Source: Phoronis australis (taxonomy: Eukaryota > Phoronida > Phoronidae). From it: a stretch of DNA of 36,357 nt. The stretch lies in the NCBI GenBank assembly GCA_002633005.1, contig NMRA01000003.1, positions 1,540,503 to 1,576,859 on the forward strand, in the 5' to 3' direction. Below, piece by piece: positions 1 through 10,595 of the stretch. The position numbers were made by a program, and so were the translations under genes. Every line of letters begins with the position of its first letter. Positions within the stretch are counted from its first letter, which is position 1. The notes beneath the pieces are model-generated. The model was not told where the DNA came from, did no database searches, and saw nothing but the letters and a program-made list of their open reading frames with translations.

Positions 1-318
1 GTTTTGTGTGGTACCTCGAATGTATGTGCTAGCTCATTTTTGGGGGGTCCTTTTTTGGCTTCTGCCGGACCCATTCCAGAGTGCAATTTGTCTGTCATGG
101 GTCATTCGGTGTTCAGTGCGGTATTATTGTTCGTTTTAAATCAGTTTTGGTTGGTACCTCGAATATCTAGTCTAGCTCATTTTTTGGGGTCTTTGTAAGG
201 CCCCCAGGGGTCACACCCAGAGTGCAGACAACGGCAGACGTCCATTTCTGTACATACTGAGGTGGACTTTAAATGCTCCCGTGGTCAGATGTTGGTACCT
301 CGTTCATCTATGCTAAGT
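1..318. repeat. ~142 bp tandem satellite, partial, cut by window edge
   Basis: The string GGTACCTCG starts at 10, 153 and 294, spacings of 143 and 141 bp. The first two are followed by a shared 'TCTAGCTCATTTTTT-GGGGTC'-like block and then by an 'AGAGTGCA' block. The third is more diverged. This is at least two monomers of a tandem repeat entering from the left edge. The 64-residue open frame over it (4-198) is a by-product of the repeat and is not called a gene. Confidence 0.6.
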
Positions 319-544
319 GCTCTGGGCTGCCGGTCTATTATGACATGACATAAACGTAGCACATTTCCTAAGGAAAATGTGACCTTTGACCTCAAGCGAC
401 TTCAAACAACCGACTGTGAGCGCAAGCGCGCGTGTAGGAGGGAGATTAGAAACACATTTTTTCCTCCGCGAGTATTTCAAAAATCCTGAGTTTCGTGATT
501 TTTTCTGGAAATTTCCTCTCGGGAAAAGTGAATTACTCTACTTT

Positions 545-705
545 ACCCATTTATTTCATTTTTTTATTTATTGTGCTATTTAAAATGAGGGTGGTCTCTT
601 CAGTGATAGCACTGCTTTCCAAGAGGGCCCTCAACAACAAAATATAAAACAGTAATATAATACAATAAAGTAATAAAACAATAATTAAATATACGTAGCG
701 AAAAT
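545..705 (-). mobile_element. 3' end of a 5'-truncated non-LTR retrotransposon (LINE)
   Basis: Read on the minus strand, an AT-rich stretch with TTGTTGTTGAGGGCCCTC is followed by CTTGGAAAGCAGTGCTATCA, CTGAAGAGACCACCCTCATT and an A-rich tail of AATAAAT/AAATAAAT type ending near 545. This arrangement is typical of the 3' UTR and tail of LINEs found in many invertebrate genomes. No reverse-transcriptase frame is present, so this is a dead 5'-truncated copy. The family is recognised by style, not by a database match. Confidence 0.5.
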
Positions 706-2108
706 GCGGCATGGCACTTTCGTCAGGAATTGTTTAAAAATATTTTGACGAGCTTTCGCGTTCAATGCCTTTTTAAGCCTTGTGTTCTCTAAATGAGAGT
801 GCTTCAGAATGTACGGGCGTATGAATCTCAAATAAATAACCAAATCACTTTTCTAAGTTAATGATGGCGACTTACAAAGTCTTGTGAGTTTGTTGTAGTT
901 GAACGACAACCTTCATCTTCTCTTTCTGGTACTCCCCTAACTGGCTCCAGATCGGCTTCTTCACATCCTTCTTCATGTCCAATTGCCTTTTGCTGTCGAT
1001 TAAATACTAACCGTGCAGACAAAAGTCATCCATACTTTCAATAAAAGTTACATTTTTATGATGAAATAGATCCAATGTAGATGGTCGATGATGAGTGAAA
1101 GATGACAAGAAGTGAAAACGTATACTAGGATTTTCTAAACGTAAGGTCTACAAAGTTGAGTGTTGGTGTGGAATGGTTTTTTACTGCATGCCTATTTAAC
1201 GTAAAAATGATAACATGTGTTACCATTCAGCTCGGATTCGCGCCTAACTTACTTAGCTCCTCCACTGCACACCTCCCTACTGTGTCTGCAAGAAATATAG
1301 ACGGAATAGACTATCTGTCACCACAGACTAACAAATCACGTGTTCACCCATTATTATTGATTCCGTGGTAAAGGATTCTAAGACAAAGAGTTTGATTACA
1401 ACGACTAGAAAAGAAACCTGTCTAATAACAACGAATTACCATATACTAGTTGAAGCGGCATTTAACCATTGCTTTCTGTTAAAAATTTGATTTAGGCTAG
1501 TAAATTGATCTTATCTTGTTCCTTACTCACTTTAAAGGTGATCTTTGGGCTGTTAACCCGAAATTTCATTAGCTTGTTCTCGTGTAATAATTGACTGTCA
1601 TTTCGTCCTGAAATAAATCACCTCTAGTTTGGCTAAGGAATAATTTAAGGCCAATGTCACAACTACATCTGCGCTAAATCAAAACTTGTTTTTTGACAGA
1701 AATCACTTTTCTTTATTGGCCACGTGCATTTTGGTATGAGCAGAATCTAAGCCCGTTTTTTGTTAAAGTAGAATAAATTCACCTTTTATCAAAACTAACT
1801 TTCAATGTAGACCACTTGTAATACAAATGGTCTCAATTTGTTCCATACTCAGATCAAAAGAGATTTTTTGGCTTGGTAAGAACTAACGGTTTTTAGGGAT
1901 TCGGACCTTGCTAAAGACAACTTGTTGAATCTCGGGCCTCAAGAAATGGTAAGTCTCAAGCAAACAGGTCTTCTTAAGCCCAGAATTCACTACTGCTGTT
2001 GTGAATAAAAACACAACGTTCATAAAACTATAAGTGTCTTAAAGTCACTTTTGGCACAGATGATTTTATATGAATATGTGAATCGTGAACCGGCGTGGAA
2101 ATATAGAT
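706..2108. other. No recognisable gene
   Basis: Only short frames are open here, the longest being 71 codons at 1156-1371 on the plus strand. No paired splice signals flank a convincing coding frame. No repeat was recognised. Confidence 0.4.
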
Positions 2109-2276
2109 CGCAAACATTTTTAAGTCTGGTCTGTACGCCACCTATTGGTCACATGACGTGACCTAATGAGTCTGGAAAGATTTCTGCTCCAACCGAAATC
2201 TTTTCAGACTTATGCTCATTATGTCACGGGATGTGGCCAAAAGGTGACGTGCAGACCAGACTTACAAATGTTTGCG
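2109..2276. repeat. Palindromic MITE-like element (MITE-A)
   Basis: Two arms of roughly 80 bp face each other. The left arm starts CGCAAACATTTTTAAGTCTG at 2109. The right arm, read in reverse complement from 2276, starts CGCAAACATTTGTAAGTCTG. Both arms continue with GGTCTG-ACG-CACCT-TTGG-CACAT-CGTGAC-TAATGAG and AAGATTTC, with scattered mismatches and one small indel. The short spacer sits near 2190. No coding capacity and no convincing target duplication were seen. It is likely a foldback non-autonomous DNA transposon. Confidence 0.65.
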
Positions 2277-2817
2277 AACAAGGTGAGTCTGTGTTACCGC
2301 TTTATTCTTTCTGTTCAAACGTGAAATCAAGATGTTGTTTTAGAAAGACTGCTCAGTCCCGTGGTTCATTGAAGCGTATTTCAACTTGTTAGAATGCTAT
2401 GGATGTTTTTGGGGCAAAGAAAACAAGTTTTTTCTCATTTTTGTAAGGAAATTTTAGAGACTTATCCGGAAGGGTTAGTTTTGAGTTCGCTTTTTTAAGT
2501 GAACTTCAGGTCGAATTTGCAGACCGATGCTTTTGACTGATTTCTGTTCATGCGGTGATGTCAACTGGCTTAGTTTTAAGTAAGTCCTCTTATCATTCAC
2601 TTTACTTAGTCATGCTGGGATTTCAGTGTCAGTATCCTGTGGCTTCCTCGAAAAGGTATTAAAAATCGACAGTTAAAGATTGCCAATGGCTGACAACTTC
2701 AACTTTATGTCCAGATTGTGATAATCACTTTAAAACAATTCGCGGAATTAGATTTAATGAAGACAGAGGTCTCTAACTGAAAAAGACAGTGGAATGTCAA
2801 TGTTTGTACTGACACTT

Positions 2818-2901
2818 TTGTAATCTTTTCAGACTTATATTCATTAGGTCACGTGATGTGTCTAACATTATGGCGTGCTGACAAGACTTATGTTTGCAAC
2901 T
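2818..2901. repeat. Half copy (one arm) of MITE-A
   Basis: This stretch runs AATCTTTTCAGACTTAT, then CATTAGGTCACGTGATGTG, then GACAAGACTTATGTTTGCAA. It matches the right arm of the palindromic element at 2195-2276 in the same orientation, without the partner arm. It is either a deleted copy or a related single-arm family member. Confidence 0.5.
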
Positions 2902-3337
2902 TCTGTACTTCTTTTCAACGTATAGACGAAATTGACTAGGAGTGGCTTCAGTCAAGAGTCGAAGAGACGTTACTCAAGTTTTATCTGCTAGACATAAAGT
3001 AACTGTTCTCTGGTAAAATGGACGCAAAAGAAGTGTACGATTAAAAAACCGCTTCATTCCTCATTGTAATCTACAGAACGACAACAACGCCATCAGTAGG
3101 ACCGTTCATGCCGATCTTTTGGGGATTTTCTTCTGGTATTTTTTGCAAAGTTTTTACTCGAGTGAAAACAGTTGAAAATTACAGTTTTGCGTTCACGCAG
3201 TCAATTTTCAAGATATTGAAATTTTTCCGCATAAAATTCACATGAATAGCCTATTAAAGTATTCATAGAATGTCGTAAATGTATTGTACTGTTACCTGTA
3301 ACGGGCCTAACAGTAATTGTCGTCGATATGCAATCCC

Positions 3338-3608
3338 AAATATCGCCTACAGGCGCATTGAGATATCACCTGCAAGATATCGCCTAAAGGAGTACCAACA
3401 TATTGCCTACAGGCGTATTGAGATATCGCGCACATGAATACTGAGATATCGCCTGCAGGCGTACTGGGATATCGCCTGCAAGCTTACTGAGATATTGCCT
3501 ACAGGCTTACTATACAGAGATTTCCCTTACAGGCGTATAAAGATATCACCTACAGGCGTATTGAGATATCTCTACAGGCGTACTGAGATATCGCCTTAGG
3601 CGTACATA
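3338..3608. repeat. Minisatellite with palindromic core CGCCTACAGGCG
   Basis: About eleven irregular units of ~22-26 bp follow the consensus GAGATATCGCCTACAGGCGT-ACT. Each intact unit contains CGCCT-ACAGGCG, a hexamer-scale inverted repeat, and most contain GATATC. Unit length varies through small deletions. No open frame is conserved across it. Confidence 0.75.
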
Positions 3609-4980
3609 AACATGTCTTACATTTGTAGACATCACTTACTTTGATGCTAGACAGCTTCCCAATCTGCTTTGTCTAAAAATAAAATCAGTTTTATACACAC
3701 GTGGTTTATTCCGTAACTTGTGAAAATCGCCGGACAATGAGGGACTGACAATGTCAGAGATTTGTACCCTGCACGTTCCCCTCACTAGTTCTGCGTTTAC
3801 GTAAACGATGTAGAGAAGGACAAATGCTACTTCGTAGTTAAAATTTTTGGAAAGATCGATTTCCCACAATACCATACAGGCAAAAGTCAGGATAATTCTT
3901 TCGTTGCAATATATCACAGATGTCGCTGTTTTGTCTGCGTCGTTTTCTGACGAATTCGGATGTTAACTTTTATGGTAAGTCCGGGTCATTCTCTCCACAA
4001 GATTTTTAGTTTCAGTTTAGTCCTTGGTTTACAATGCCATTATGGAATAAACCAGTTGATTTATACTATCTCATTGTTAGTCTCGTGAGAAACACTGGAA
4101 TATCCTCGATTAAGGTTATGCAGGACCCTAGAAAATGTCCATATTTGGCTTTCTTCGGAACAGCCATACGTGCATCTCAAAAATGGTTGATTGGAGTCAT
4201 TGAAATTTTCAAACAGTATGCTTTATGCACTTATCTTTACAAAACGCGGTTTGGAGTTGTTTTCAAAAATGTTCCAATTCTGCATGAAAGGCTGTCGAAA
4301 ATACGATTTCAATGAAAAGCTCAAACCTTGCAGAAAACGAAACTGTAACGGTGTTTTTGAGATTTCGTCTCCAACATTTATGACAAACGAAATTCAACCA
4401 TGTTATTGATATCGCTGTTTTACTATGACTGCGCCTTTTTGCCAAATTTTACTAAAAAGACATAGTCACCTGACTCAATGGAAAATTGGTATGAAGCCAA
4501 AATCAAGATCCTTGGGCTTAATACGTTCATAAAATGTCTACGACGTTTAAGTCTGCAGTTTTGTAGGCTAGGTATTTCGATAAACACACAGCCTTGTCGA
4601 TATAGTGCTAAATAACCTTAAGTCGATGATAATTATGTTCTGGCAAAGTAACTATAGCAGCCAACTTACTTAGAACTTAGGTTGTTGCTTATTTTACTGG
4701 TCCTACAACAAACGATAATCTACGATCTTACAGTACAGGTCTACATGTGTTGCAACAAATTACTACATCAACTAAATAAACGTAAATCCACAAATTTATT
4801 CTATTACTACACTTTTACGGATGAAACAGAATTTCGTCAACAACGTGTTTGTTCGTACTTCTACATTTTGCACAATGCAATATTCAAGGGTACGTCTTTT
4901 TAAAGCGTGATGAATTCAAGCTTGTACAAACCTAAACATTTTCAAAGTACACCAATGAAAATGGCTTCATCTAAACAAGC
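3609..4980. other. Unassigned; several 60-93 codon frames, none convincing
   Basis: A 93-codon frame lies on the minus strand (3636-3917) and another on the plus strand (4034-4315). Neither shows a motif I recognise, and their composition does not stand out from the background. A 33-nt block at 3640-3672 on the minus strand is bounded by good splice signals but cannot be tied to a gene. Confidence 0.3.
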
Positions 4981-4984
4981 TTGG

Positions 4985-5105
4985 TGTCATCCTTCAGGGT
5001 GGTAACTATTAGCGGGTACCAGGAGACAGCTCTCGATACAGCGCATCAGAAAACGTTTGGTGCCACAAAAATGTTGGTCATTATTTATTTGCTAGATTCA
5101 CGTTC
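4985..5105 (+). repeat. Dispersed repeat arm, inverted partner at ~5490-5610
   Basis: The stretch GGTGGTAACTATTAGCGGGT-ACCAGGAGACAGCTCTCGAT in this block is the diverged reverse complement of the region around 5530-5585 (CGAGAGTTATCTCCAGGTAC, then CCGTCTATAGTAACCACCC). The similarity extends on both sides, for example ACGTTTTCTGATGCGCTG against GCGTCTTCTAACGAGCTG. The two copies are inverted about 450 bp apart. Confidence 0.5.
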
Positions 5106-5450
5106 CTGTAGAAATAGAAACATGCAGAAAACGCAAATGTTTAGACAAAAACCTTCAAAACTTCGGAAAGGGGTGAGATTGTGACATAATTCTCATATCA
5201 TAGGAGAGCGGGAGTAGTTGTAACGCTGGTAAGTTTATTTACTAAGTAAGCCAACACTAGCGTATCGCCAGGCGATTAGCAATACGTCTTCTGTGAAAAC
5301 GTGGTAAATTGTAACACTCGCCATACCTATTAAACTAGGCCGTTTTGTACTTTTATCGAATAATACCCGGTGAATTACCAGACTCTTTCAAAAATATGAA
5401 ACCTGCAATTGTAAATATTTTGTTTTAAGCCTATATAACTTTATTTTTTG

Positions 5451-5639
5451 TCACTCTGTTCCTATGGAAACGAGCTTCTTGCGGAAAAGTTTGACCATAC
5501 GTTTTAATTTGTTATATAAAGCGTCTTCTAACGAGCTGAGCCGAGAGTTATCTCCAGGTACCCGTCTATAGTAACCACCCAGTGGGATGAACCAAATCGA
5601 AAACCACAGCACTTTCTTCGCACCAGGAGCTTGTTTCAT
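5451..5639 (-). other. 62-codon open frame inside the inverted repeat partner
   Basis: The frame reads GAKKVLWFSIWFIPLGGYYR, then RVPGDNSRLSSLEDALYNKL, and ends VSIGTE-stop. It overlaps the repeat whose inverted partner is at 4985-5105. The homologous frame in that partner is interrupted, so either the repeat once coded for protein or the frame is accidental. No family was recognised. Confidence 0.2.
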
Positions 5640-5871
5640 GAAAATTGACCTAAGACTTAAGGTAGAAATTTGGTTTTACACTCCACTTGTTTATTTCTTG
5701 AAAATAAATTAAATCTCTAAAGCCTCTGAGAATTTACAGTAACTGCTGGTCACTGGGATAAATCTATAAAGTATTTTTAGATTGTGATGCGCGCATAGTT
5801 ACAAGGCTTAATAGTTTTTCACCAATTGTGATGTGGAAGCGCAAGACCAAATTTCAGTCTTAAGTCTTAAA

Positions 5872-6660
5872 TCACTTTCGTGTTATTATCACTTCACATA
5901 CTTCCCTTGTTATTATCTCCTCACTTTCTTGGCTTGTTATTTACCTTCCCACATTCTTTGCTTATTGTTTTTTCCTCACTTAGTTTGCATTTTGTTTTCA
6001 TCTCATTTTCTTGTTATTATCGCTTCACTTTGTTGTTATAATCTCCTTGCTTACTTTGCTCGTTATTATCTCCTCACTTACTTTGCTTGCTATTATCCCC
6101 TCACTCAATTTGTAGTTATAATCGCCACATTGACTGTTGGTTATTGTTTCCTACTTACTTTGCTTGTTATCATCTCCTCCTTGTTATTTTAACTTCACTT
6201 ACTTCGTTGTTATTATCGCCTCCCTGACTTTGGTTGTTTTTATCTTCTACTTACTTTGCTTGTTATTATCCTTTCGCTTCTCAATATCTCCTCATTTATT
6301 TTATTTGTTGTTATCTCGAGTGGCTGATTTAGAGGGTGGCCAAGGGGGCCATGGCCCTCCCTAAAATTCTCGCAGATTACATTTGGCAATTCGGGGGTGC
6401 GAATGTCTGACGGGCAAAATCTTGGCTATTACTGTACCTTGCCCCCCCAAACTCAAAATCCTGGATCCGCCCTTGATCTCCCCATTTGCTTGTCACTATC
6501 ACTTAATTCAAGTGCTATTATCCCCTTCCTCATTTATTTTACTCTTTATTATCTCCTCACCTACTTCATTAGTTATCGTGCCTCCCTCACTTATTTTGCT
6601 TGTTATTTTTACCTCACCTACTTTACTCGTTATTATCGCCTCACTTACTTTGCTTCTAAA
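5872..6660. repeat. ~27 bp pyrimidine-rich minisatellite array
   Basis: Degenerate units of about 26-29 bp follow the pattern TTGTTATTATCTCCTCACTT-ACTTTGC and are repeated some 20-25 times. The array is interrupted at 6318-6475 by a small DNA transposon and then resumes. The strong strand asymmetry (few G on the plus strand) produces overlapping 75-119 codon frames, which I regard as repeat artefacts. Confidence 0.75.
6318..6475. mobile_element. 158 bp non-autonomous DNA transposon, 5 bp TSD ATCTC
   Basis: The element interrupts the minisatellite cleanly. ATCTC occurs at 6313-6317 and again at 6476-6480, so the target duplication is 5 bp. The ends are GAGTGGCTGATTTAGAGGG and, in reverse complement, CAAGGGCGGATCCAGGATTT, related to the ends of the elements at 9286 and 18953. 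The interior (TTACATTTGGCAATTCGGGG, GTGCGAATGTCTGAC) also matches the element ending at 23464. It has no coding capacity. A hAT-type origin is possible, but the superfamily is not established. Confidence 0.75.
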
Positions 6661-6886
6661 TGGCAGCTTACTCTACAAAATTTATGTTTTCAAACGAAGT
6701 CATATATGAAATGATATTGAAATGATGGTGACGAAGACTGCAGTAATGAAAACACTAATATGAAACCCATTCCATGTTTCTCCAATGACGTAACACATTT
6801 AATATCTAAGAATCCAAGTCAAAGAGTTAAACATACCATGTGTAGAAAAAGCCCGTGCATGTAACTAAGCCGTTTCATTTAAAAGG

Positions 6887-7450
6887 TTGGAATTGACAGT
6901 TATGTACTGTAGTCAAGGCACAACCCCTCCCCCTACCCACCCCCTTAATTGCAAAAAAGCAACCCTGACGGTCACTACCCTTCTTCGTTTACCTCTCTCT
7001 CGCATACCCATGTACGCTGTTGACGACTTCCGGTTGCCTCATTGGATGTCGTTGAAGGCAGAAGATGCACAACCTAGACAATTTACTGGACTACGGTCTC
7101 ACGGAGTGCTTGTGTTGGTGAACAAACCGTCAGCGGTGAGCAACAATTCATTTCGTTTTAAACAATCACTTTCCTTAGTGGTTCTGAAGCATTTATCGGC
7201 TTTCAATATCATTCAACGTACAGTTTGTACCCGCTCATACAAAAGGCTTTGGCTCCCTTGAACAATGGTTCGATACTCACCGCCGTGTCCATTTTTTTAA
7301 CTCTTTAGGTGCAAGTGTGGGCGGATTCTGGTCGGGAGCCGGCAAGCTGATAAGGTCGTTCCAGGTTTCGAGGAGCCCACTGTCAGTCGGAAGTCTCCTA
7401 ATAGGAAGACGTGGAACGAATAACGAGCTGAGTTTCCGTAAAAGACACTT
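6887..7450 (+). other. Tentative plus-strand coding region, two exon candidates
   Basis: A 124-codon frame runs 6887-7261, the longest over non-repetitive DNA. Within it, VDDFRLPHWMSLKAEDAQ and TGLRSHGVLVLVNKPSA lead up to a consensus donor, GCG|GTGAGC, near 7136. About 170 bp on, TTTTTTAACTCTTTAG is a good acceptor at ~7308. The segment behind it is open for about 35 codons or more in two frames (CKCGRILVGSRQADKVVPGF or ASVGGFWSGAGKLIRSFQVS). The phase-0 join instead reaches a stop after 13 codons. The model is unresolved and no protein family was recognised. Confidence 0.22.
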
Positions 7451-7879
7451 CAAATAGACATCAACAATATTTGTGCCGTGTATACGCGTATTTAGATTCA
7501 TTAACAATTATCCAAAATAATATTGTTTAAAAGAAACGTTCAAATGTTTTTTGTTGTAGATTATACATGTAAGCACAGCTTCACTTACAAGCGCATGGCC
7601 CTGAATACAAGTGAACTTAACATGTTATAATATTGAAAAAATCGTAAATTGAAATGTAAGAAGACGTCTGTTTATTTTTTGTCATAAAAGTTGATTAAAA
7701 ATAAACCCGAGCGATGATAAGATGTGTCAGGCATAATAGTATGAAGCACAGGTAAAAGGTGCAGAGACCACACATATAAAAATACATTTTGTACCTTATC
7801 ACGCTTCCAGTGTTTGAGTGCTCGTACCTTTTACTTTGACCAGCGTAAATTGACGAAATCCGTGATCTAACCCTTGATA

Positions 7880-7965
7880 CTCCGCTTGGACTCGAGTCCC
7901 GGTGTGATCCTATATCTATGAGTGCTGACGGCATGTTTCTAAGCACCCTACCACTGTGCCTAGTT
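7880..7965 (-). repeat. tRNA-like Pol III head of a probable SINE
   Basis: On the minus strand, GGCACAGTGGTAGGGTGC (7943-7960) resembles a Pol III A box. GGGACTCGAGTCC (7888-7900) is a B-box match (GGTTCRANTCC consensus). The spacing is that of a tRNA with a long variable arm, but clean acceptor and anticodon stems are not apparent. A 102-codon frame overlaps it (7695-8003) and is not called coding for that reason. Confidence 0.4.
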
Positions 7966-8596
7966 TCATCCTGACTTCGGGGGTGATTGCGAGGAAAAGC
8001 CAAATCTCTATGTAGGTAGATAAATGTTAGAATTTATACCTGAGAGCAACTCGACAAGAAGTACAAAATACACATCTTTATTCATTCTTTGGAAAAGTGT
8101 CCAGTGTAGCATGTTCTCCTTTTTATCAGGAGCTGCAAGAGCGTTGTCGTTTGAAAAGCGATGTCACCTCAGGAAGAGAACGCAGTTGGGAAAGGCCTTC
8201 AGTGACGCACCATAACGATTTAGCCAGCGCATGCGGACGCATCAAAATTCCATTAAGGTTAACCCACGCAAAAACTGCCAGTTATGTTGTTCATTTTATG
8301 AGTGTACATAGTGTATTCATAACCGGTTGGGCATATTCATAGAACGTTTCGGTAAAGGTCTCGTCACACTTTTGCGTGCCTCAAATGCTTATCAGGAGTA
8401 CCTTACAAGAAATCTATTGGGTCGCTACGGCCACAACCCGACGTACGCACAAAATTTCAAACTTTTCGATTCTTTTAACTTATGATTCTCACATTTAGCC
8501 TATACATCTTTGATGAAATGTGTGTACAGATTGTATATGTTACATGTTACCTCATTTTCTGCATTTTCCTTTGATAAAATATGTGTACGCACTATG

Positions 8597-8632
8597 TGTG
8601 TGTTTGCGTGCGTGCGTGCGTGCGTGCGAGCT
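8597..8632. repeat. TG/TGCG microsatellite
   Basis: The stretch is TGTGTGTG followed by about six TGCG units. The surrounding 8003-9280 holds no gene that I can support. Confidence 0.7.
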
Positions 8633-9280
8633 CTGTGCTTGTGCGCCATCTATTGTTAGCAGACGCGTTAATTTTAAAAGAATAAAATTAATGTATTACT
8701 AGGATAGGCGGTGGGCCGAATTGTGTAGGGCTTCTAAAAAGTATTTTTTGCGAGTACTTTAGGGGTGGGGGGCAATTTTATTTTGGTGTTTTTAATTCAC
8801 TTACCAGTGTGTTTTTCCACATTATTTTAAAAAATTGAGTTTGAAGTTGGGCAATAATTACCAAAGAGCTTAGTGAACTGAATACATATCTTTAACACAT
8901 TATCTATGACGTCTTGGTTCTTCCAAAGGCATTATCAATGGCAAATCCATCCTTTCACTGGTTCATTGCAAAACTACGGCATCACAACATACATTTGGGG
9001 GGAACTGAAATGTTCTAAAAATAAATATCTAACTGAACAACGTCTTTTTCGTCTATAAAATGAATTAAAAGCAAGCAAGATGTGGAACCATGAATTTTTG
9101 ACGGAAAAATACCTGTCCTGTATACAAAAGCAGCGGTGTTACTATAGCGTAGTTCGATGCTTATCACTTTGTTTGAGGATATAACCAAGCGGTCGGATAC
9201 TGCGTCGCTGACTTGATTTAGTTCGACTAAGTTGGCTGTTTTCGACGTGGTGTGGGACTCACGCTTTTGTTTTACTGCGC

Positions 9281-9285
9281 TTAGG
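9281..9285. repeat. Left target-site duplication TTAGG
   Basis: TTAGG precedes the transposon at 9286 and is repeated exactly at 11761-11765. This marks the outer borders of the nested element. Confidence 0.8.
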
Positions 9286-10059
9286 TATAGGCGGATTTAG
9301 GGAGTCCAGGGCCCCCCCCCTTTGGCTGCCGCAAAAAAATAAAACAGCAAGAGCGTAGGGAAATGTTGAGTTTATTAAATAAAACCGGTAATTAAAATTA
9401 TGCGGGTGGAATAAGATTTAAATTGTGCAGTTTTAGTGTTTGGGGGGGGGGCTCAGATCCAATTTCAAATGTTAAATTCGGAACACCGCGCATTCGTAAC
9501 GGAGCTATGGCTAAGTATAGGCTCTCCTGCCATATCCCAGGCGACCGGCAGTGGCGCTGCGCACAACGACTCCGTTTCCGTCGTCTGCTCCACTGTGCAA
9601 TGAAGAAAATTTACTTCATTATTTAAAGAAAATGGAACCTGAGTGACGATGAAAAACAGAAGCTGCTGGTAAGATGTGAATTTTAATCGAAGCCTTAGTG
9701 AATCACTCAGAAACTCATAATTCTCTCTTTCTCAAGCCTTAACTTAAGACCATTTCCAAAGCAATCCCGTCGTTATTGCCAACACGAAAAACGGATTTGG
9801 TCTTTTGGGCATTTGAAGACTATTTTGAAGTGTACACAACATGACTCTAGTATCTCAAAATATATTTTATTATTATATCTTACTTGATTTCAGTACCTTT
9901 AGTGCACAGCTCATAAAGAAACACGCAAAAATTGAAGAAAATGATAATTATGTACAATGTCATGGGTTGAACCCAAGTCGTTCGCCATACTGTTCGGATC
10001 AGAGACAAAGTGTATAGAGTGAAGAGAAAGAAAGTACATTTAGCGTCGAGAAGGTTCGT

Positions 10060-10305
10060 AGAGGGATCAAAAGATGTGTTTCCGGAGGCTGCAGCAACAG
10101 CAGTCAGGCGGAGAACGTCTCGGTGTTCCGGAGGACACCAAAGTTGCGCAGAAGTGGCATCGCTTCGTGCGCCGAACGAGAGTGTGGGACGTCATCGTGG
10201 ACCAAGCGATTCGGTCCGGGGCCACTCTGTGTTCTGCCCACTTTGAGGACACGTGTTTCGATTCCAGTCACAGGAGACGTTACGATGAAGGCCAGGTTCA
10301 ATAAA
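10060..10305 (+). pseudogene. THAP-type zinc finger, broken by a one-base frameshift
   Basis: Frame +1 encodes KRCVSGGCSNSSQAENVSVF (C at 10075), the C-x4-C half of a THAP finger. About 45 bases on, the homology moves to the frame of 10074-10304. There it reads PEDTKVAQKWHRFVRRTRVW and then LCSAHFEDTCF, with the invariant Trp and the C-x2-H pair. The switch falls at GTGTTCCGGAGG near 10122, where one T appears to be missing. A stop lies upstream in frame, with no ATG between it and the first cysteine. The THAP fold (C2CH, DNA binding) is found in P-type transposases and in host proteins. The surrounding element makes a transposon origin most likely. Confidence 0.65.
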
Positions 10306-10402
10306 GGACATTATTTGTCATTCAGAAACATCAGCTCTTAATTCTGTCTGTGATGACTGGGTTGACTCGCTGAGCCCGAGGCCGCTTCTCTCGCGGGAGG
10401 AT

Positions 10403-10582
10403 TTAGTTCGTAAGGCTCAAAGTAGAAAAGTACGCAGCCGGAAGCTCATTAAACTTGTTCTTGCTGTCGTGCAACCCCATTTCCTCATCCTGGCCACCAT
10501 TGCCGTACGTTTCTTCATAGTATTTGTTCAATTCTTGCTCATAATCGTCGTCGCTTTCAAATTCCCTGCTCTCCGCTATTGT
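10403..10582 (-). other. Acidic open frame within the THAP element, cut by a nested insertion
   Basis: The minus strand reads REFESDDDYEQELNKYYEET, then YGNGGQDEEMGLHDSKN, and ends in TAA at 10403-10405, about 58 codons. Its composition is unlike background DNA. The upstream side stops immediately before the MULE-like insertion at 10596, so any longer frame would have been interrupted there. It could be part of a second protein of the element or chance. No family was recognised. Confidence 0.25.
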
Positions 10583-10595
10583 TCAATGCTAGTCA

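Noticed and set aside
3640-3672. 33 nt microexon candidate on the minus strand (TTTTATTTTTAG acceptor, CAAA|GTAAGTG donor)
   Set aside because: The splice signals are strong but no partner exon or coding frame could be tied to it.
5833-6714. Frames of 75-119 codons rich in Y, C, L and S resembling membrane segments
   Set aside because: They lie entirely on the pyrimidine-rich minisatellite. The hydrophobic look comes from TTGTTATTATCTCC repeats.
7695-8003. 102-codon minus-strand gene
   Set aside because: The frame covers a tRNA-like A box/B box pair, so a SINE is the simpler explanation.
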